Assembly: GCF_037975245.1 (NCBI RefSeq)
Contig: NC_092568.1
Coordinates: 12,363,501-12,427,500, forward strand
Direction of reading: 5' to 3'
DNA: 64,000 nt
Source: Apostichopus japonicus
Taxonomy: Eukaryota > Echinodermata > Holothuroidea > Aspidochirotida > Stichopodidae
In this document: positions 1 to 9,000 of the stretch, in pieces
Layout: each line of letters begins with the position of its first letter
Numbering within the stretch: position 1 is the first letter of the stretch
Notes under the pieces: generated by a model
Databases searched by the model: none
The model's input: the letters and a program-made list of their open reading frames with translations, nothing else
Told to the model about the DNA's origin: nothing
Position numbers and translations under genes: made by a program

Positions 1-71
1 TTGAAAATATCCAGAATAAAGAACTTCTGATTAAAGATTTGGAGACATACTTACAAGCCAAACGGGATCCA
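1..71 (+). CDS. CFAP61: CFAP61 visible exon 1 (cut by window edge)
   Basis: Reading frame 3 is open from base 3 and gives a charged segment ending [10 protein letters not shown], followed by a GTAAGT donor at 72. It ends on a codon boundary, matching the phase of the next exon. Short, so called mainly by phase and position. Confidence 0.7.
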
Positions 72-3000
72 GTAAGTAAACGGCAGAGTTACATCATCAC
101 TAATCGCTTACTTGTCTCCTCACAACTGTTGCACCCCTCTCTCCCTAATGCTCTGTTTATTACTGTTTACATTGTTTCCTACTTTGCCATCTTACTGAAT
201 TACTCCTCCCTTCATTTACATCTCCATACCTCGGAAACCACATTAATTTTTACTAGACATGAAATTTTATTATATTACATCCTTAGATGTGTTCTTTTCT
301 GCCATTAAAAGTGTATTAGTGCCACCATTTTATGAATTACAATGTGCTTGATCCATATCCTTGCAATTTGAGAATGTCTGTTTGGAAATCCTTTGAACGT
401 TTTTGGGTGTTTTAAATGTTATATTCTCTTCAAGAAATCCAGATCAGCTGCTGTTATTTCTATTAAGTGTGTTATGTCAATCTACAAGTGGTTATTTGAT
501 TATTATTTCATCTTTTGTCTTATAAGGACGGTACGCCAATCCAAGCGTTAGTGGCCACATGTTTGAACCAGATCGTAGGGATCTCTATCACCAGACAGGA
601 GGAGGATATTGAGTACGTCCGCTCACACTACAACGTTGAGGATTTCATCTACTTCAACCACCATCGACGGGACCAACACGGCCATCTTCATCACTTTGCT
701 CTCAATCCTGTCTTCCAGCATTGGTCAAAGCATTTCCTGAAGGAGATCCTACGACAAGCCCATTACACCTGTCTGTATTATCCGGTTTACCCTGGCAACA
801 CTGAACAGGTAAGGACATTGGAAGGGACAAGCTTAAAGATACATGCTTACTTTATCCAGTCTACCCTGATAACACAGAACAGGTAAGGACATTGGAAGGG
901 ACAAGCTTAAAGATACATGCTTACTTTATCCATGCAGTCTACCCTGATAACACTGAAGACTAGGTTATTGGTAAGGAACAAGCTCAATATACATGCTTCT
1001 AGTATCCAGTCTACCCTGATAACACAGAACAGGTAAGGACATTGGAAGGGACAAGCTTAAAGATACATGCTTACTTTATCCATGCAGTCTACCCTGATAA
1101 CACTGAAGACTAGGTTAAAGGTAAGGAACAAGCTCAATATACATGCTTCTAGTATCCAGTCTACCCTGACAACACTGAACAGGTAAGGACATTGGAAGGG
1201 ACAAGCTTAAATTTACATGCTTTCTTTTTCCAGAATACCCTGATAACACTGAAGAGGTAATAAACAAGCCCAACATACATGGCTTACCTTATGCAGTCTA
1301 CCCCGATAACACTAAACAGATAAAGGACATTTAGATTACCCTACAGAAACATGCTTACTTTTTCCAGTCTGTTGTGATATCACTGAAGAGGTTAGGAACA
1401 AGCCCAATATACATGCTTATAGTATCCAGTCTACCCTGATAACACTTAACAGATAAAGGATATTTAAAAAGAGAAGCCTGCAGATACATGCTTACTTTAT
1501 CCAGTCTACCCTGATAACACAGAACAGGTAAGGGACAAGCCCATCATACGTACTTATAGTATCCAGTCTACCCTGATAACACTGAACAGGTAATGAAAAA
1601 ATCAGATGGATGGTTTTCTTCTCCTTTAAATAGGAGACTTTCATCATTGGTTAACAATTATAAGGATATTGTTTCATTTTCATCATGATATTAAAGTTCA
1701 CTACAAATAATGTTATTTTTCTTTTGCTTATTAGATGCTGGAGACTCAGTCACTGGTCACATGCTTGAACTTTATGGTTCCAATCAGAGCACGGAGGCAG
1801 ATTGCTTATCCATTGGATCAGCTGGGTCAGAATGCTCCTTCTCATCGGATCACAATTAAGCAGGTAATGGTACTCAAAAACTAATCACAACTCTAGTCAT
1901 ACCCTTCCTATCAGATTTGATCTGTTCTCACTCGAGTTATGGTACAAATGCTTTGAAGTATTCTTTGTGAAAGGAAGTGAAGTCATTACCTAGGTTATGA
2001 CTTGCTTCACCTTTGTAGAGTGTTCAAGCCTCCCTCCTCCCCCACAGGCTCCTTCCTCCCTCCTCTCCCACAGCCTAGGTCTCCTCCCCACAGCCTGCCT
2101 CCTCCCCCACCGCCTCCCTTTCCTCTCCCACAGCCTCTCTCCCCCTACTGCCTCCTCTTCTCCCCCACTGCCTCCCACTTCCTGTCCCACAGGCTTCCTT
2201 CTTCTCCCACCCCCCCCCCCTTTCACAGTCTCCTTTATCACATAAAAGTTGCTTTGTGTCATATGTTGATGTTTGTTTTGAAAGTACCAGAACTTATTGA
2301 GGTTTGCAGTCTCATGCAACCGACTGAAATATATTTTGTTTTAATTCATATGGATAGCAAGAGATATGACATTGTGAAAGAGTGCAACCAGCTGTTCTTA
2401 GGTCAACCATCTGATAACATAAGTAACATATTCACTTTCATTTTAAATATATTTTTCAGTATTGAATATTCATAAAAACTAAATATGTGTTGTTTGTTTG
2501 TTCATACAGGAACCCTATGCATTATGTCACATCAATCGTAAACTAAGCCTGGAGCCGAAGGTAACAGTGAATGCCAGGGTTGTGGTGGTCGGTGCTTCAG
2601 ATGTTGCTATTTCATTTCTAAACACTTTAGTGTTTTGGTAAGAACATCCCTTTTTTTTCCTTTTTTTTTTTCTTTTTTTTTTCTTCTTTTTTTTTCTTTT
2701 GTTTTGTGTGAAGAAAGATGATTTTGCTCTTTTCAAAGTAGTTTTCAGACTGAACAAATTGTTACAGCTATGGATGTTAACGTGCCAGGAATATTTACAC
2801 AAATGGTCGTAACATTTCTTCACCCTTATTTTCAGCCCTCATTTGAGGTTCAATAATCTGGTTTTAATCTCACCTCATGGATCACCCGGTGAATACATTA
2901 GTTCCTTTCTGTCGAGCCAGGAGTGCTTCACCCATGAAGAGATGGCACAGATCTCTCTAAGGACTTGGGTCAATGTTGTCAATGCTAAGATGATGGCTAT

Positions 3001-6000
3001 CAATAGGTGAGTACTATTAAAGAATGATCTGCACCTCTCCTGCACACTCTCCTCCCCCCCTCCCACTCCCTCCCCTTTACCTCCTCCACACCACTAATTG
3101 TCATAAATAAAGGAAACCTTCATATACCAGATTTTTAAAAGATGCAACTAATTACATCATCAAAACCTCAATCCTTTCTGCAATTCTGATTGTCATTATT
3201 ATTTGTTTCTAAAATTATTATCTTTAATATTAATACTATTTTATTTTATCATTTTTGTTATTCTTATTCTTATGATTGAATGTAAAGTTGATGCACAACC
3301 ACTAACTTGCAACACGAGATTCTTATTCTTATTCTTCTTCTTATTATTATTATTTTTATTATTATCATTATTATTATTGTTATTATTATTATTATGATAC
3401 TTGTTGTTGTTATTATGATTATTTTAAGAGAGAAGTAGGTGATACACAGCTAAATTTGATTCCAGCCATCACTTGTTTGCATATTTAAGCGAATACATCT
3501 CATCCAGTGCTTGAAATGACCATCACCTCTTCACGCTCTTGTCAGGTCAAGCAAGTACGTTAAGATCACTGGGGGCAAGAAGGTCCCATACGATCACCTA
3601 ATCCTGTGCACTGGGAAGCAATATTTCATCGGTGCACCCTCGGGAGTTGATATCAGCAACACGAGCAGTGCACCCACGATACCTGGTGTTTCCAGTAAAC
3701 GACTGATGGGCATCGTTCCGTCCAACGTCTTCACCATCAACGACCATTACGATGCTGTCCTGCTCACAAAATGGATGGATTTAAACTTCAAGGACACCGC
3801 AGGTACATTTCCTTAGAGGTTTCTTCCTGAGATTATTTCCTCACCATCCCTATTGATATGTCAAAGAGCTATAAATATTTTAGGTCAGTTTTTTTTGGAT
3901 GTGTGTATTAAACTCAAGCAGCAAGAGGTCACTTACCATATGTGTTTTAATTCCCAAGGTGTGTTTAACTGTTTAATTATTAATAAAGGTTTTCTTTACC
4001 TGGAAGGATAAGCAGTGATCTGTAGTATATTCAATTTTCAAATCTAAGAAACTTTATACATTTGAAATAGAGCAGAGATGGATCTCTATGTTGTCGTCGT
4101 AGATAGTAGATACAAAATGATCACCAGCAGCTTCACACGATCCTATGAGTGAGAAGAATTGTGTGGTTGTGATATTATTCAAGGTGGAAGGGAGTGAGGG
4201 GTGGGAGGGGGGGGAAGTGGACTGATTTGAAAGAGCGCAACACACACACCGCATGTGATAATCAGGATGTAATCGGTCATTTGTAAAAAGAAAACTTGGA
4301 TAAGATTTTTTTCTCTTCCAGTAAATCCAGTTAAAAATAAAGATTATGGAGTCATTTTTTTTTAAATATTTGTAAAAAAAATAAAGATTATGGAGTCATT
4401 TTTTTTTTTAAATATTTGCCTCAGTCAAATGTACTCTTTATTTTCCCATAGTCTAATTTACTGTTTCTTATCCAACGTCAAATTTACTATTTCTTTTCCC
4501 GAAGTCAAATTTACTCTTTGTTATTCCTAAATTTAATCTTTTACATTTTGTTATTTTGTAGTCTCTACTAGCAATATTTTTTGTGATAAATTACATTCTG
4601 TTTTGTTCATCAGAAAGGAATGTCACCCATGTGATACAATTTTTGTCACTGACTTTTAACTCTCTCGATTTTCCAGGTAAAGCCATAGTTTACGGCAGCA
4701 CCATTGATGCATACACAGCTGTGCAGGGTCTTCTTGACTTTGGGATCCCTGGGAATAGATTGGCCATGGTCCAACCACCCCTTGAGACTGGGATCACATG
4801 CTTCAACAATCCTACAGTGGAAGAGGCATGTCACGCTGCCATGAAGGCAGCTGGCGTAGAGGTGTACCAGGGGTACCAATTAGCCCAGTGGAACGATGGC
4901 AAAGATACCTCCGAGGTCTACTGTGCGTCGTTCACGTCCAGTACTAAGCCGTTAAAACTGGAATGCTCTCTCTTCATCTGCCTGCAGAAGAAAGCTGTAG
5001 ATTATGAAACTTTTAAAGGTCAGTGCTCTCTTTTACCACTGAAAGAAGAAGTGCAGGCTATATAGAAGAAAATCTCTTTCTAATGTAATTACCTCATATG
5101 GGTAGATATGTAGAAATGTCTGTAGTGTATGCCAGGGTATGGTGTGTTGTAGGATTAGTTGACTTCTTAATGTAAAGTAAGAAAGACCAGGTACAATACT
5201 TTTTTGGGACATCCTTTCTGGATATAATTGTACTGTATTTCGTAGATCCTCCTTCAAGCAAGAACTCGTGAAGAAGCCTCATTGGCTTATCAAAGCCGCA
5301 AGCTGACCGAAGTCAGTCTCTTAGATTCATATTTAACGTGCATGATTATCAATTGTCAACCACTCTGTAACTGGACGACATACATTGATCTTGGAGTGAC
5401 TCAAACCGGGGACCTTATGATTGGAAGGCACCGGTGTTAACCACTGAGCTAACACTCCTAATTGTTAAGTCTATTGCAATAGTTTTGTTGATATCTTCAG
5501 AGATTGCATCAGTTAAATGTGAGGAGCAGGGGAAGTAGTTTGAATTACCTAAATATCTTATTTGGAGGATACTTTGATGTATTTATACACCTTTTACTTT
5601 CCTCTCTTTACTCTCAGCCATCAATGACAGCTGCCTGGTCTATGACGGCAGTCTCGTCATCGATGCTAACTTTCATACCAACGATCTGTCCATCAGAGGA
5701 GCCGGTCCGCTGACAAAATTCAAGAGAAAGTATCATGCTGAACCATGGTAGGTGTTTATCATGTCCACATGTAACCATTTGTATGCTGAACCATGGTAGG
5801 TGTTTATGACCACATTTAACCATTTGTATGCTGAACCATGGTAGGTGTTTATCATGTCCACATGTAACCATTTGTATGCTGAACCATGGTAGGTGTGTAT
5901 AATGTCCACATTTATCCATTTGTACACTGAACCATGGTAGGTGTTTATCATGTCCACATTTAACCATTGTACACTGAACCATGGTAGGTGTGTATAATGT

Positions 6001-9000
6001 CCACATTTGACCATTTGTACACTGAACCATGGTAGGTGTTAACCATGTCCACATGTAAACAATTGCATGCTGAACTGTGGTAGGTGTTTATGACAACATG
6101 TAACCATGTGTATGCTGAACCATGGTAGGTGTTTATCATGTCCACATTTAACCATTGTACACTGAACCATGGTAGGTGTGTATAATGTCCACATTTGACC
6201 ATTTGTACACTGAACCATGGTAGGTGTTAACCATGTCCACATGTAAACAATTGCATGCTGAACTGTGGTAGGTGTTTATGACAACATGTAACCATTTGTA
6301 TGCTGAACCATGGTTGGTGTTTACCATGTCCACATGTAGTAACCATTTCCTCCTCCATGTTAAGTTACCCCCTGACAGGGTTATGTCAGTATTTACATTT
6401 AGACTTTCTTAATACCATACCTTATTCATTCTTTCATAGTTAACCCTGATAAATTGATTTTATTGTGACTATTATGATCAAAGCACAAAGAACAGCATCC
6501 CACTTTGAATGCGTTCTTGTCACCTGATGAGTCGTTAAAATACAGACCAGTTCTTTTTATGAGGAATTTGTTTAAATGAATCACTTGGGTTAAACTTAGT
6601 AAACAGTTGATGATGTTAAACCTTCATTGATATAAAAACCATTTGAGTATTTCTTGAGCTACTCATCGGGCAAGTTTGCATCGAGTTCCAGTTAAGGTCC
6701 ATTAGTTGTTGTGGATTTTGTTTTTCAAAGGTCCATTGATACACGATGCCAGCGACAAACTCTATCATACATGCAAAGATTTTATATTTCCATTACTCTC
6801 AGTGCTACAAGCACAACTACTATATAAATCTACTCAAACCTGTCTAACTCTATTTTCCAACACTTTGAAAGCTACCATTTTGTTGTTATCATGTGATGTT
6901 TTTTTTCTCAAACCAGTGACTTAAGGAAAAAGCTTGTTTGTTGTACTATTGTCAATATTTATGTTTGTCCACTTAACATTTTCACAGCCGATGTTCCAAG
7001 ACCTTATGTTTTATTGCAAATTCAAACTCGAAGCAAACATGGTCTTTGTCATAAATCACACTTGTTAAGTAACAGCTCACTGTAACCTTAAAGGGCTTAA
7101 AGAGATTGTTGTTAGCCTTCATCAGGAACAGAGCAGCAGTTCATTGAAAGAAATGTGTGAAAGATTGAAATTAATAAAGAATTGAATGGATAAATCTAGG
7201 AGAGAGTTGTGTTTTGTTGGCAAGTTAAGAAATATAAAAAAAGGCAACCACCTTTGTAAGGTTATACAAAATCCTTTCTTCTTTGCATGATTCGTTTAGG
7301 AGCCATGCAAACTTCAATTCCGTGGAGGTGGGCATATCTCTGGCCTCGACGATGCTGCGCCTCTTTGACCCGACCATCGAGAACGATGTCGATCCACCTG
7401 ATGAACCCCTCAACCTCATCCCCCTCTATGGCCAGTCAAAGGCCCAGAGTGGTGTCCTGCCTGGAGGGTATCACTACTTTCATTTTACCAAACCAAACCT
7501 GCCGGTTCCCTTAGAAGCTCAAACAGCACAGCTTGATTATGTAAGTCTCTTTCCTTGGATTATAAATGTTAGTCTTTCTAGTTTGGTTATAATATCTGCC
7601 AGCATTTGTCAAATATATTGATGATTGATATCATTGAATGATAGCTAAATAATAATTTTGACTTTTTGCCCATCCCACTGCTATCCTACCTGAATCTCAA
7701 TGATGAACAGATTCAAATTGGACTCATCTAATGTAACAAAAATTCTTTTAATGAGCTTTGAGATCGTTCAAATATTAAATTGAATGCGTAGGTATGCTCG
7801 TCAGTTAGTCGTCTGTAAACGTTCTGCTTTTTACTTTAGTAGCTGCAGTAAGGGCTTTATGTACCACGACATGCATGTATGTGTGTATGCGTGTATGTAT
7901 TTTAGATCCTCCTGCTCGCAGCAAATTGCGAAGAAGCCATCACTGGCTCATCAATGCCACAAGCTGACCGAAGTCAGTCTCTTAGATTCATAATTAACAT
8001 CCATGATTATGAATTGTCAACAACTCTGTGACTAGACGACATACCTTAATCTCGGAGTGACTCCAACTCGGGACCTTGATTGAAAGGCACCGATGCTGGC
8101 CAAAGGTGTTGGCCAAAGGTTTTCAGTCTTAAAAGCCATTACATTTAATCCATTTGGTTTATAATTCCCTGTCATATAAAGACAACTTTATGTAAACTGG
8201 ATTGCTTGTTCATTCATGAAACAAACCATTTTCCATTTTCAGGGCAGACAATTGGTGACTGGTTCTGCTGACGGCCCAGATCCTGACTATTTCAGGATCC
8301 ACGTGAATCAGTACAGTAGCATCGAGACCCTGACCTGCCTCTCTAAGAAAGTAAGTCAATTTGCTGAATTTTGCTTTTTTTTACATCTTGCTCTTAATGA
8401 CACTTTGACGAACAAAAGTCCATATGCATGAGAGCATGTGTGGATACACCCACTTATCCACACCCTCGCTAGGAAATATCCATAGGATATGTCCTTGTTT
8501 GTGAAGGATATACGCCTAGGAAGTATGTACTGTTGTTCATCAATGGCGGAGCGTCCATACAGTCAGGGGGGTGCGGATGCCCCCCTCCCCCTGACGGACT
8601 CAAATGGACTGCTGGTGCCCTTTTCAGCATTTGACCAGTTTGTACTTGTTCGCGATTATTGACTTTTTCATTGCGCTCTCATCTACCTATTGACATATGT
8701 CACATTTTGTTGGTGTAATTTTCTGACAAAATGCTCTAACGGCTGTCTTTAATTTATCGGCACTTCCGTTGTACGAAACTTTTTCCAAGAACTGTATGGA
8801 GGGGGGGGGTCCAGAATACCCAATAGGCACAACAGGCATTGTGTCAGGGCTCCGCTTAGATAGTGTCGAAAGCGCCCATGCAGATCATTCTCCACCCCCT
8901 CCCTGACCAATACCCCTAGCTCCGCCACTGTTGTTCTTGGAATCGAACATTCTATAGGATATATCCTTAAAATTAAGGCTAATGGAGATAATTAGGTGGT

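Noticed and set aside
1990-2475. Pro/Ser-rich frame on + and Gly/Arg-rich frame on -
   Set aside because: Both are translations of the pyrimidine-rich tandem repeat in a CFAP61 intron; no conserved protein features.
2527-2823. Lys-rich open frame on -
   Set aside because: Antisense to CFAP61 visible exon 4 and a T-rich tract; the poly-Lys run is compositional.
5614-6333. Several long repetitive open frames on the - strand (HLPWFSVQ... and [10 protein letters not shown]... types)
   Set aside because: They arise because the 48-bp minisatellite period is divisible by three, so frames stay open in every copy. They contain no domain and overlap CFAP61 exon 8 antisense.
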